DNA of 64,000 nucleotides, from positions 1 through 64,000 of the forward strand of contig JANQHB010000030.1 in assembly GCA_028277225.1 (NCBI GenBank), read 5' to 3'. Positions 31,828-40,415 of the stretch are shown in pieces (within the stretch, counting starts at the first letter, position 1; every line of letters begins with the position of its first letter). The notes below the pieces were generated by a model. The model saw nothing but the letters and a program-made list of their open reading frames with translations, was not told where the DNA came from and did no database searches. The position numbers were made by a program, and so were the translations under genes. The DNA is from Chlorobium sp. Lineage in GTDB: Bacteria > Bacteroidota > Chlorobiia > Chlorobiales > Chlorobiaceae.

Positions 31828-32913
31828 ATGATGAAAATACTTGATATTTACATAGCACGGCAATTTGTATCGACCTATGCTTTTGCAACGGTAAGCTTCG
31901 TTGCCCTTTTTATTCTTGCAAACCTTTTCGAGGAACTCGGGACATTCATCGATACGGGGCTTGGTGCAGACAAGATCATTGTCTATTACCTCAGAACAAT
32001 ACCTGAAACGGTTCTACTGGTCTCACCCGTAAGCACACTCCTTTCATCACTCTACGTCACAGGCAAGCTGTCTGCGGCCAGCGAACTGTCGGCCATGAAA
32101 GCCTCCGGTGTCAGTTTACGGCAGTTGATCACTCCTTTTCTGCTGGCTGCTTTTGCCGTTACCCTGCTTAACATCCTGAACGCCGGCTTCTTTTCACCCT
32201 GTATAGCAATTGAAAGGCACCGTTTTGAACAGGAGTTTTTCAAAAGAACGTTTGAATCCCTCTCAGGCAATAACAATCTGCATATCCTCGAATCCCGCAA
32301 CAGGATTCTCTCGATTACATCCCTTGATCCGGAAGAGGAAACCGGGTACGGTATTTCCCTTGAAACATTCGACGGACCTGAACTGAAAAGCCGTATCGAC
32401 GCAAAAAAAATAACCTACGACAACATGCGGAACCGCTGGTTTTTTCATGAAACCAGGACAAGAGTCTTTACCGATGACGGGGTGAACTACAGGGAAAATC
32501 CGGGACAGGATACCCTGAAACTCTCGATCGACGGCTCATCCCTGAGAGAACTCGGCATTCAACCGGATGCAATGAATATTGTACAGCACTTGAGCTATAT
32601 AAGGGAAAAACAGCGTGCCGGCTTTTCGAACCTCGGCAGGGTCATTGTGAAATTTCACAACAAAATGGCCCTGCCATTCGCTTCGGTGATCATCGTCCTG
32701 ATCGGCGTCCCCCTTTCTGCCCGGAAAAGGCGAAGCGGCCTTGCGATTGAGTTCGGGATCAGCCTTTTGATAGGGTTCTCCTACCTTTCGGTACAAAGAG
32801 CATTTGCCATAGCCGGATACCGGTCGGTACTTGACCCGTTACTGGCTGCATGGCTTCCCAATCTGCTCTTCCTCTTTATCGGCCTCTACATTTACAAAAC
32901 CGCAAACCGCTGA
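31828..32913 (+). CDS. LptF/LptG family lipopolysaccharide export permease
   Basis: A 361-residue YjgP/YjgQ permease. An N-terminal membrane segment (ILDIYIARQFVSTYAFATVSFVALFILAN), two more hydrophobic segments near 60-130, a periplasmic jellyroll domain in the middle and three C-terminal helices (FASVIIVLIGVPLSARK onward) match LptF/LptG of the Lpt ABC exporter. Which of the two it is cannot be told. ATGs at 31828 and 31831 are adjacent; no ribosome site is visible because the leader is made of repeat words. The SAM hydrolase gene follows by 3 bp. Confidence 0.88.
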   Translation: MMKILDIYIARQFVSTYAFATVSFVALFILANLFEELGTFIDTGLGADKIIVYYLRTIPETVLLVSPVSTLLSSLYVTGKLSAASELSAMKASGVSLRQLITPFLLAAFAVTLLNILNAGFFSPCIAIERHRFEQEFFKRTFESLSGNNNLHILESRNRILSITSLDPEEETGYGISLETFDGPELKSRIDAKKITYDNMRNRWFFHETRTRVFTDDGVNYRENPGQDTLKLSIDGSSLRELGIQPDAMNIVQHLSYIREKQRAGFSNLGRVIVKFHNKMALPFASVIIVLIGVPLSARKRRSGLAIEFGISLLIGFSYLSVQRAFAIAGYRSVLDPLLAAWLPNLLFLFIGLYIYKTANR

Positions 32914-32916
32914 TGC

Positions 32917-33729
32917 ATGAAACACGCTCGCCCGCTGATAGCACTCATGACCGATTTCGGGCTTACGGATCCTTATGTCGGCATTATGAAAGGCGTCATC
33001 GCAGGGATATCCCCCTCGTCTTCAGTTATCGACCTGACCCACGGTATCCAGCCTCAGAACGTGCTGCAGGGAGCCCTGCAGCTTGGTATCTCGCTCCATT
33101 ATTTTCCTGAAGGCACAGTCTTTGTCGCTGTGGTGGATCCAGGTGTGGGAACAGCAAGAAATGCTTTGTGCGTGGTCTCTGAAAACAGGTACTTTATCGC
33201 TCCTGACAACGGCCTGCTAACAAAACTTCTCGACAGCAGCAGCATGGCAGCCAGCTTTGCCATAACCAATCCGGATGTGATGCTTCCCCTTCGGAGCAAC
33301 ACGTTTCACGGAAGAGATGTGTTTGCACCGGCTGCCGCCCATCTGGCAAACGGTATCGATCCGTCACATCTTGGAAAAACAATCCACCCGGACCGATGCA
33401 AAAGAATTGCCCTGCCCCGAAACAGCTCCCCGGATGACGGCCGTTCCTGGAACGGCACCATATTGTTTGCCGATGTCTATGGGAACCTGGTAACTTCGTT
33501 GACCGATGATCTTCTTGGAAAAGGCCGTGTAAAGGGTATCCTTACCGAAAACGGCATACTTCTGCCTTTCCATCGGACATATGGCGACGTGAACGTGGGT
33601 GAGAAACTGTCCTGCAGGGGAAGCGGTGGGTTTCTTGAAATAGCGATCCGCAATGGAAACGCCGCCGCTGAACTTGGATTGCAACCCGGTGAAAAGGTTG
33701 TGCTTGCATTCGAACCGGCTGACAGATAA
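32917..33729 (+). CDS. SAM hydrolase/SAM-dependent halogenase family protein (DUF62)
   Basis: A 270-residue member of the DUF62 family, whose non-halogenating members hydrolyse S-adenosylmethionine to adenosine and methionine. The N-terminal segment LIALMTDFGLTDPYVGIMKG, the DLTHGI motif, VVDPGVGT and IAPDNGLLT are family hallmarks. It starts 3 bp after the LptF/G-like gene, so the two are probably co-translated. The physiological reason for SAM hydrolysis is unknown in general. Confidence 0.9.
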   Translation: MKHARPLIALMTDFGLTDPYVGIMKGVIAGISPSSSVIDLTHGIQPQNVLQGALQLGISLHYFPEGTVFVAVVDPGVGTARNALCVVSENRYFIAPDNGLLTKLLDSSSMAASFAITNPDVMLPLRSNTFHGRDVFAPAAAHLANGIDPSHLGKTIHPDRCKRIALPRNSSPDDGRSWNGTILFADVYGNLVTSLTDDLLGKGRVKGILTENGILLPFHRTYGDVNVGEKLSCRGSGGFLEIAIRNGNAAAELGLQPGEKVVLAFEPADR

Positions 33730-33765
33730 AAAAAGCAATGCCGACAAGCCGATACCGCAAAAAAT

Positions 33766-34665
33766 CTAACTGCCGATATACTCTTTAAGAACCTTACTGT
33801 AAGCCGACTGCCGAAGCCTTCTGATAGCTTTTTCCTTGATCTGGCGAACCCTTTCACGGGTTAGTTTGAATTTCTCACCGATCTCTTCGAGCGTCAGCGG
33901 GTTTTCCATGCCGATACCGAAGTAGGAACGGATCACATCGGCTTCCCGTGGAGCCAGGACCGAAAGGGAACGCTCCACCTCGAGCGTGAGAGAGTCACGC
34001 GTCAACCCGTGGTCGGGTTTATGGCCGTCATTCTGCAGAACATCAAGCAGACGATTGTCGTCTCCCTGCGCAAACGGTGCGTCGACGGACACATGTCTGC
34101 CGGCAATCTTGAGTGTATCGGCAACATCCTGGGAGTCCATGTCAAGAAGATTGGCAAGTTCCTTGGTATTCGGATCCCGTTCATACTCCTGCTCGAGCTG
34201 ACTGTATGCCTTGCTGATCTTGTTCAGGGTTCCTACACGGTTGAGGGGGAGACGAACAATCCTCGACTGCTCGGCAAGTGCCTGAAGAATTGACTGCCGG
34301 ATCCACCATACAGCATAGGAGATGAACTTGAATCCCCTGGTTTCATCAAAACGTTTAGCCGCCTTGATAAGGCCAAGGTTACCTTCGTTGATCAGATCTC
34401 CCAGTGTCAGACCCTGGTTCTGATACTGTTTGGCAACTGAAACGACAAAGCGGAGATTTCCCTTGATGAGCTTGTCCAGAGCACGTTTGGCACGCTTGTA
34501 TTCGGTTGTATCGACAGGCATGTCATAGCCTTCCTTGATGGCCATGGTCAGCTTCACTTCGTCTTCAGCTGTCAGAAGCTCGTATTTTCCGATTTCCTGC
34601 AGGTATCGGTCAAGGGAAAGGCTCTCGCGATTCGTGATCTGTTTACTTATTTTAAGTTGCCTCAT
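33766..34665 (-). CDS. rpoD: Primary RNA polymerase sigma factor (RpoD/SigA)
   Basis: A 299-residue sigma-70 factor. Region 1.2 (LDRYLQEIGKYELLTAEDEV), region 2 with NLRFVVSVAKQY, DLINEGNLGLIKAAKRFD and FISYAVWWIRQSI, region 3, and region 4.2 (LTLEEIGEKFKLTRERVRQIKEKAIRRLR) are all present. Region 1.1 is missing, as in the primary sigma factors of Bacteroidota and Chlorobiota. GGAG lies about 6-7 bases before the ATG. It is probably the housekeeping sigma factor; a group 2 paralogue is the alternative. Confidence 0.92.
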   Translation of the reverse strand: MRQLKISKQITNRESLSLDRYLQEIGKYELLTAEDEVKLTMAIKEGYDMPVDTTEYKRAKRALDKLIKGNLRFVVSVAKQYQNQGLTLGDLINEGNLGLIKAAKRFDETRGFKFISYAVWWIRQSILQALAEQSRIVRLPLNRVGTLNKISKAYSQLEQEYERDPNTKELANLLDMDSQDVADTLKIAGRHVSVDAPFAQGDDNRLLDVLQNDGHKPDHGLTRDSLTLEVERSLSVLAPREADVIRSYFGIGMENPLTLEEIGEKFKLTRERVRQIKEKAIRRLRQSAYSKVLKEYIGS

Positions 34666-34781
34666 AGATTCTCTCCATGTTACGTATCACTACGCTGTTG
34701 TTGTACTTTTTTCCTGTTTGATGCCGTGTTGATCATGACACTGCTGCATGCATGAACGCCGTTTGCAGGAACGACCTCCAG

Positions 34782-37484
34782 TCACTCACAGAGCACACTC
34801 AGGTTTGTCTGCAGTTTTTCAAGATTGTTTCTCGCCTCCTGGAGTTTTGCTCGCTCACCCTCAACAACATCGGGAGGAGCATTGTCTGTAAAACCCTTGT
34901 TGGCAAGTTTTTTTTCCATCTTTTTGACGTAGGATGAAACGTTGCCAAGCTCCTTTTCAAGCCGGGCAATCTCTTTGTCAAACGAAATCAACCCTTCAAG
35001 CGGCATAAAAAGTTCATTACCGTCGACAACAGAACTTGCCGAATGAGGCGGTCGCTCAAGAGAGCCGTCGGCAACTTCGAGCATACAGCCGGTCATCTCG
35101 GTAACGTACTGCGAGTTGGCCGAAAACACGTCTCTTTTTTCTTTGTCAGGGACACCGAGAACAAGACCTGCCTTCATATCATTGGGAACACCGAACACCG
35201 CACGCAGGCTTCGCGCTTCCGAAATCACGTTCATAACCGGTGAAAAACGATCCTGAACAGACTCTCCCGTCCAGTGTTCATCGGACCGGGGCATGTCCGA
35301 ACGGGCGATACTCTCATGCTCGCTCCGCTCGAGGATATGATGCCAGAGTTCCTCGGTAATAAATGGCATAACAGGATGCAGCACCTGCAAAATTCCCTCG
35401 AGAAGCGAAACGGCAAGCATGACGGCATGCCTTTTTTCCTGCTCGTCTTCTTTGCAGGCAAGCTCGATTTTCAGCGTCTCAAGATACCAGTCACAGTAAT
35501 CGCTTCTGAAAAAGTCATAGATCAGCCTGGTGATATCGTTCAGCCGAAACTGAGAGAATGCCTTGTGATACGCTGCAAGCACCGTGTGATAGCGTCCCAG
35601 TATCCAGCGCTGTGCGTCGCTCAGCAGGGTTTGGTCCGGCGAAAAAATCCGATAGGCATCCTCAAAGCTCTTCATAGATCCAAAGACCTTTTCCCGCTGA
35701 ATGAACACTAATCGCGTTGCATTCCAGATCTTTGTGGCAAAGTTTCTGCCGAACTCGCATTTTTCCTCACCAAAAAGCACGTCCTGGCCGAGAGGGGCTA
35801 TATAGACAATAGTAAAGCGCAGAGCATCGGTTCCATAGGTCTCCATCACCTTCAGCGGATCAGGTGAGTTCCCGAGGGACTTGGAAAGCTTGCGGCCTTT
35901 CATGTCCCTGATGATGCTTGTGAAATAGACATCCCTGAAAGGAACATCCCCCCTGAAATAAAGGCCGGCCATGATCATCCTGGCAACCCAGAAGAAAATG
36001 ATATCAGGTCCCGTAACAAGCGTATCGGTCGGATAAAAGGCTTGAAGATCGTCGTTGGCCTCCTGGCCGCCCTCCCAGCCAAGTGTCGTCAGGGGCCAGA
36101 GCCATGAGGAAAACCATGTATCCAGAACATCCTCATCCTGGACCAGCTTGTCGGTACCTGCAAGATGACAAGCTTCCTCATATGATTCAGACACCCAGAT
36201 ATTGCCCTCCTGGTCGTACCATGCAGGAATCCGGTGCCCCCACCAGAGCTGACGGGAAATACACCAGTCTCGGATATTTTCCATCCAGTGACGGTACGTG
36301 TTTATCCAGTGCGAAGGATGAAAACGGACCCCGCCGTCATTGACAGCCTGCAGTGCTTTTTCTGCAAGAGGCTCCATCCTGACAAACCACTGCTCGGAAA
36401 GATACGGTTCGACGACAACATCGGCCCTCTCCGAATACCCGACATTGTGTTCGTAGTCTTCAACCCTGACGAGATTTCCGCGATTGTCGAGATCGGTGAT
36501 AATCTTCTCCCTTGCATCGAAACGATCCATGCCTGCATAACCGAACTCATCGGTCATCTTCCCGTCCCGGCCGACGACACTGAGCACCGGAAGGTTATGA
36601 CGGGCTGCAACGTCAAAATCGTTCGGATCATGGGCCGGCGTTATTTTCAGGGCTCCGGTACCGAATTGTCTGTCAACATAGTCATCTGCAATGATCGGAA
36701 CATGACGCCCTGCGACAGGTACCACGGCATACTCGCCGATAAGACCGGCATAACGGGGATCATCAGGATTGACCGCGATTGCGACATCGGCAAGAATGGT
36801 TTCAGGCCTTACGGTAGCAATGGTAATATACTCGCCCTCTCTGTTGGCAAGCGGGTAACGGACATAAACCAGCTTGTCCTTGCGGGATTTCATGATCACT
36901 TCTTCATCGGAAAGAGCGGTCTGGGAAACGGGACACCAGTTGATGATACGTTTACCCCTGTAGATCAGACCATCTCTGTACAGCCTGATGAAGGTATGTC
37001 TGACGGCTTTCGATGCGCTCTGGTCCATCGTGAAGAGATTTCGCCGCCAGTCACACGATATCCCGAGAGTCCGAAGCTGGCGGAGAATCAGTCCACCGTA
37101 TTCCTCCCTCCACTGCCAGACATGGTCGAGAAACTCTTTCCTGCCGAGATCGTATCGTGAGATCCCCTGTGCTCTGAGTTTCTTTTCAACGACCGTCTGG
37201 GTCGCTATGCCGGCATGGTCGGTTCCGGGAAGCCACAGCGCTTCACGGCCGGACATTCGCTGATAGCGGATAAAAATATCCTGCAGGGTATGATTGAGGA
37301 CGTGGCCAAGGGTCAGGCTGCCTGTAACGTTCGGCGGCGGCATAAGTACCGTGTAGGGCTTTTTGCCCCCATCGGTCACGTTCCGGCTTTCAGCCTCGTA
37401 GATTCCTTCCGATTCCCAATGAGCGCTGCTCCAGCGACGCTCGACATCATGATGATTATAGGTTTTGTCAAGGTTTGCGCTCAT
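34782..37484 (-). CDS. valS: Valyl-tRNA synthetase
   Basis: Charges tRNA-Val. The 900-residue class I enzyme has the PPPNVTGSLTLGH signature (HIGH-type, about 49-61), the connective editing domain, the KMSKS-type motif GRKLSKSLGN, an anticodon-binding domain and a C-terminal coiled-coil arm (LEKELGNVSSYVKKMEKKLA). The length is normal. clpP lies 114 bp upstream on the same strand; no T-box leader was seen in the gap. Confidence 0.98.
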   Translation of the reverse strand: MSANLDKTYNHHDVERRWSSAHWESEGIYEAESRNVTDGGKKPYTVLMPPPNVTGSLTLGHVLNHTLQDIFIRYQRMSGREALWLPGTDHAGIATQTVVEKKLRAQGISRYDLGRKEFLDHVWQWREEYGGLILRQLRTLGISCDWRRNLFTMDQSASKAVRHTFIRLYRDGLIYRGKRIINWCPVSQTALSDEEVIMKSRKDKLVYVRYPLANREGEYITIATVRPETILADVAIAVNPDDPRYAGLIGEYAVVPVAGRHVPIIADDYVDRQFGTGALKITPAHDPNDFDVAARHNLPVLSVVGRDGKMTDEFGYAGMDRFDAREKIITDLDNRGNLVRVEDYEHNVGYSERADVVVEPYLSEQWFVRMEPLAEKALQAVNDGGVRFHPSHWINTYRHWMENIRDWCISRQLWWGHRIPAWYDQEGNIWVSESYEEACHLAGTDKLVQDEDVLDTWFSSWLWPLTTLGWEGGQEANDDLQAFYPTDTLVTGPDIIFFWVARMIMAGLYFRGDVPFRDVYFTSIIRDMKGRKLSKSLGNSPDPLKVMETYGTDALRFTIVYIAPLGQDVLFGEEKCEFGRNFATKIWNATRLVFIQREKVFGSMKSFEDAYRIFSPDQTLLSDAQRWILGRYHTVLAAYHKAFSQFRLNDITRLIYDFFRSDYCDWYLETLKIELACKEDEQEKRHAVMLAVSLLEGILQVLHPVMPFITEELWHHILERSEHESIARSDMPRSDEHWTGESVQDRFSPVMNVISEARSLRAVFGVPNDMKAGLVLGVPDKEKRDVFSANSQYVTEMTGCMLEVADGSLERPPHSASSVVDGNELFMPLEGLISFDKEIARLEKELGNVSSYVKKMEKKLANKGFTDNAPPDVVEGERAKLQEARNNLEKLQTNLSVLCE

Positions 37485-37510
37485 GACAGACTGCTTCGTG
37501 GTGCTTATGG

Positions 37511-37548
37511 AAACCGCTCCAGGCCGGAAACCCGATATGGAGCGGTTT
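37511..37548 (-). terminator. Inverted repeat between clpP and valS
   Basis: AAACCGCTCC and GGAGCGGTTT form a perfect 10-bp stem with an 18-base loop, 50 bases past the clpP stop and 27 bases before valS. The AT-rich stem base could let it work as a terminator in either direction, but there is no long U-run, so a leader structure of valS is the alternative. Confidence 0.45.
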
Positions 37549-37598
37549 ACTGACGTAATGCTGCATTACCGATTGAACGAGGATAGCGGTGCTCTCTC

Positions 37599-38276
37599 TT
37601 ATTTTTCTTCGCTGGTAGCCGGCCGATGGTCGAATATGTTGTCGATAATACCGTATTCCTTCGCTTCCGCGGCGTTCATCCACCGGTCTCTCTCGGAATC
37701 CTCTCTGATTTTTTCGACACTCTGACCGGTGTGAGCAGCCATGATCTCTTCGAGCAGCTTGCGGATTTTTTCTATTTCGCGGGCCTGAATGAGAATATCT
37801 GTCTCCTGCCCCTGGACACCGCCCGAAGGCTGGTGTATCATGATCCTCGAATGAGGCAAAGACGCTCGTTTCCCTTTTGCTCCGCAGGCCAGTAAAAATG
37901 CGCCCATGCTGGCTGCCATACCGACACAGACGGTTGAAACCTCGGATCGGATGTACTGTATGGTATCGTAGACGCCAAGTCCTGCCGAAACACTGCCGCC
38001 CGGTGAATTGATATACACGAAGATATCCCGTTCGGGATCTTCCGATTCAAGGAAAAGAAGCTGCGCCATCAGGAGGCTCGCAACATGATCGTCAATGGGA
38101 GTACCCATAAAAATAATGCGCTCCCTCAAAAGCCGGGAAAAAATATCGAAGGCTCTCTCTCCGTGACCTGACGTCTCTATGACCATTGGAACAAGGCTGT
38201 TTGTGATGCCTTTTTCTATGGCGCCCGAATACATTTTTTTTGCCTGTCGTTCGAATCCGAAATTAATGTTTGCCAT
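37599..38276 (-). CDS. clpP: ATP-dependent Clp protease proteolytic subunit
   Basis: Serine peptidase ring of the Clp machine, 225 residues. The catalytic triad is visible as S123 (GMAASMG), H148 (SRIMIHQPSGG) and D197 (SERDRWM). AGGAG stands 7 bases before the ATG. clpX is not in the window. It is divergent from thyX across a 485-bp gap that has been invaded by a miniature element. Confidence 0.98.
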   Translation of the reverse strand: MANINFGFERQAKKMYSGAIEKGITNSLVPMVIETSGHGERAFDIFSRLLRERIIFMGTPIDDHVASLLMAQLLFLESEDPERDIFVYINSPGGSVSAGLGVYDTIQYIRSEVSTVCVGMAASMGAFLLACGAKGKRASLPHSRIMIHQPSGGVQGQETDILIQAREIEKIRKLLEEIMAAHTGQSVEKIREDSERDRWMNAAEAKEYGIIDNIFDHRPATSEEK

Positions 38277-38529
38277 ATATCAGTCTCCTGTTCTGCTTGC
38301 GTTATCGGAATGCCGGTTCTTTTCACTAAGAGAACCCTGCCGGACACCCGTCAGTTCCTGACGACCGCCTTATGCTCTGGCTGGTCAGGGTATTTCAGCA
38401 TGACTCTCGTGCCAGGAGGCTCAGCTCTGGAAAAAAACCCTTGTCGGTCCATACAGGAACAAGGTCTAGATTTTACGAAAAAAACTTTTCTTTCCTAAAT
38501 TGAACCGTCGGTGAAACCATTAATTATTT
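38277..38529. other. clpP upstream region
   Basis: No gene is recognised. The clpP promoter should lie here. CGTCAGTTCCTGACG (near 38348) is a small hairpin. TTTCCTAAATTGAACCGTC at about 38495 resembles one terminus of the miniature element family, 30 bp outside the complete copy 3, and may be the remnant of a second insertion. Confidence 0.4.
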
Positions 38530-38744
38530 CCTGACTTGAGCGATTGTCGAGCCCTGTGAAATATCCGGTCTGATTTCACGGGGTCGACATTTCCCGACTT
38601 GTCGGGATTTCAACACATGCGGTTCTTTATCGGTTTTTTCCAGCAACCGACAGGTGACGAATAATCACACCTGTCAAACAGTATAAAAGACTCTTTTTTA
38701 TAAACTTACTCTAACCGAGCATTTGTTGAAACGCTCAGTTTAGG
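38530..38744 (-). mobile_element. Miniature inverted-repeat element, copy 3 (215 bp)
   Basis: Starts CCTGACTTGAGCG and ends CGCTCAGTTTAGG, and is flanked by TATTT on both sides (38525-38529 and 38745-38749). Read on the minus strand it follows copies 1 and 4 along its length, including the CCCGACTTGTCGGG palindrome and the GTGAAAT hairpin. Its right end is only 17 bp from the thyX start codon, so it supplies the leader and probably the promoter region of thyX. Confidence 0.88.
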
Positions 38745-38761
38745 TATTTCAGTTTTACAGC

Positions 38762-39412
38762 ATGAATGTCCGCCTTATTGCCGTAACGAATCCGCTTATC
38801 GAAATACAGAACGAGAAACTCGATCCGGAGGGCCTGATCGCCTACTGCGCGAGGGTATCGAGCCCCCATCAGGAAAATCTGGATTATGAACGGCTGCTGG
38901 CCTACTGTATCAAGCACCGCCACTGGAGCATTTTTGAAATGGTAGATATGACTGTTGAAATCATCACTTCCCGGGCACTTTCTCCACAGATCCTTCGGCA
39001 CCGGAGTTTCGTTTTCCAGGAATTCTCACAGCGCTACGCAAAAGTGCAGCGCTTCGAGACATACACACCCAGACGGCAGGACGTCAAAAACCGCCAGCAT
39101 TCCCTCGACGATCTCGATGATGCAGCCATAACATGGTTCGGTGAAGCGCAGGATGCAATCAGGACTCTGAGCGAACAGAAGTATAATGAAGCACTGGAAA
39201 AGGGAATCGCCAAAGAATGCGCGAGAATGCTGCTTCCGCTCAATACAGAGACCAAGCTCTACATGAAAGGTTCGGTCAGAAGCTGGATTCACTACATAGA
39301 AGTCCGCACCGACATGTCGACCCAGAAGGAACACAGGGATATTGCCGAAGAAGTCAAAAAAATATTCACCTCCCTTTTCCCTGTCACCTCGTCCGCATTG
39401 GGCTGGACCTAG
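38762..39412 (+). CDS. thyX: Flavin-dependent thymidylate synthase
   Basis: Makes dTMP from dUMP with FAD and methylenetetrahydrofolate. The 216-residue protein has the ThyX motif RHR (79-81) followed by S89-QRY, and the C-terminal dUMP-binding segment SVRSWIHYIEVRTD. Its 3' end overlaps the stop of accD by four bases (convergent). The start codon lies 17 bp from an inserted element, so its native promoter has been displaced. Confidence 0.96.
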   Translation: MNVRLIAVTNPLIEIQNEKLDPEGLIAYCARVSSPHQENLDYERLLAYCIKHRHWSIFEMVDMTVEIITSRALSPQILRHRSFVFQEFSQRYAKVQRFETYTPRRQDVKNRQHSLDDLDDAAITWFGEAQDAIRTLSEQKYNEALEKGIAKECARMLLPLNTETKLYMKGSVRSWIHYIEVRTDMSTQKEHRDIAEEVKKIFTSLFPVTSSALGWT

Positions 39413-40248
39413 GAAGCAAGAAGGCCGAGAAGCTGTGTGAGCCGGCCTTTGAGATCCCTTCGATGAACAATCATGTCAAGGAAACCGTGTTCAAGGAGAA
39501 ATTCGGCCCGCTGAAAACCTTCGGGCAGATCTCTCTTGATCGTATCCTTGATCACCCTCGGCCCCGCAAAACCGATAAGAGCCCGGGGCTCACTGATGTT
39601 GATGTCTCCGAGCATGGCATAGGACGCGCTTGTTCCGCCCATGGTGGGATCCGTCATAAGCGATATATAGGGAATACGATTTTCACTGAGCCGCAGGAGT
39701 CTTGCCGAGGTCTTTGCCATCTGCATGAGACTGTAGGCGGCCTCCATCATGCGTGCACCGCCTGACTGGGAAATGATGATCAAAGGCAGGCCGAGTTCAA
39801 TGCTTTTGTCAATCGCCCGGGCGATTTTTTCGCCTACGACCGATCCCATTGAACCGCCGATAAAACCGAAATCCATCGCAGCAATAACAACCTGATAGCC
39901 GCCGATTTTTCCCAGCGCGTTTCTGCAGGCCTCGGTCTTGCCGCTTTTCTCGATAACAGCGGCAACCCTGTCAGGATATTTTTTCGTATCGGAAAAATCC
40001 AGCGGATCAGCAGCACGAAGATTGGCGGCAAACTCTTCATACTTCCTTTCGTCAAAGAGAATCGAAAAGTATTTCTCGGGAGAGAGCCTGAAATGGTGAC
40101 CGCACTCACAACAGGTCGAGAGATGATCTTCAACCTGTCTTTTGTGAAGCGCCGCTCCGCAACTGTCACATTTCCGCCACAGTCCTTCAGGAATATCCCT
40201 TCTGTCCTGTGTACGTATGGAGGGCATTGCCCGCTTGAACCAGACCAT
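39409..40248 (-). CDS. accD: Acetyl-CoA carboxylase carboxyltransferase beta subunit
   Basis: Carboxyl transfer from biotin to acetyl-CoA, the first step of fatty acid synthesis. The 279-residue protein has the N-terminal four-cysteine zinc ribbon (C27, C30, C46, C49) and the crotonase-like core with GGSMGSVVGEKI and SQSGGARMMEAAYSLMQMAK. The length is normal. accA lies elsewhere. Confidence 0.97.
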   Translation of the reverse strand: MVWFKRAMPSIRTQDRRDIPEGLWRKCDSCGAALHKRQVEDHLSTCCECGHHFRLSPEKYFSILFDERKYEEFAANLRAADPLDFSDTKKYPDRVAAVIEKSGKTEACRNALGKIGGYQVVIAAMDFGFIGGSMGSVVGEKIARAIDKSIELGLPLIIISQSGGARMMEAAYSLMQMAKTSARLLRLSENRIPYISLMTDPTMGGTSASYAMLGDINISEPRALIGFAGPRVIKDTIKRDLPEGFQRAEFLLEHGFLDMIVHRRDLKGRLTQLLGLLAS

Positions 40249-40415
40249 TTTTAATTATCTGTAAAGATTATACATTACAAAGAGTTGAGCGGTTCATTCT
40301 GCAGACACGGAAAAGGAATGTGTGGATTGACTGTGCTTCGAACGCTCACACCAGTATCAACAGTGAAGATATGAAGTCACCCTGAGAACTCAAAACAGCC
40401 GTCTGGAGTCCACAA

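Noticed and set aside
37485..37598. T-box leader for valS
   Set aside because: There is an inverted repeat but no T-box bulge sequence or specifier stem, and T-boxes are not expected in this phylum.
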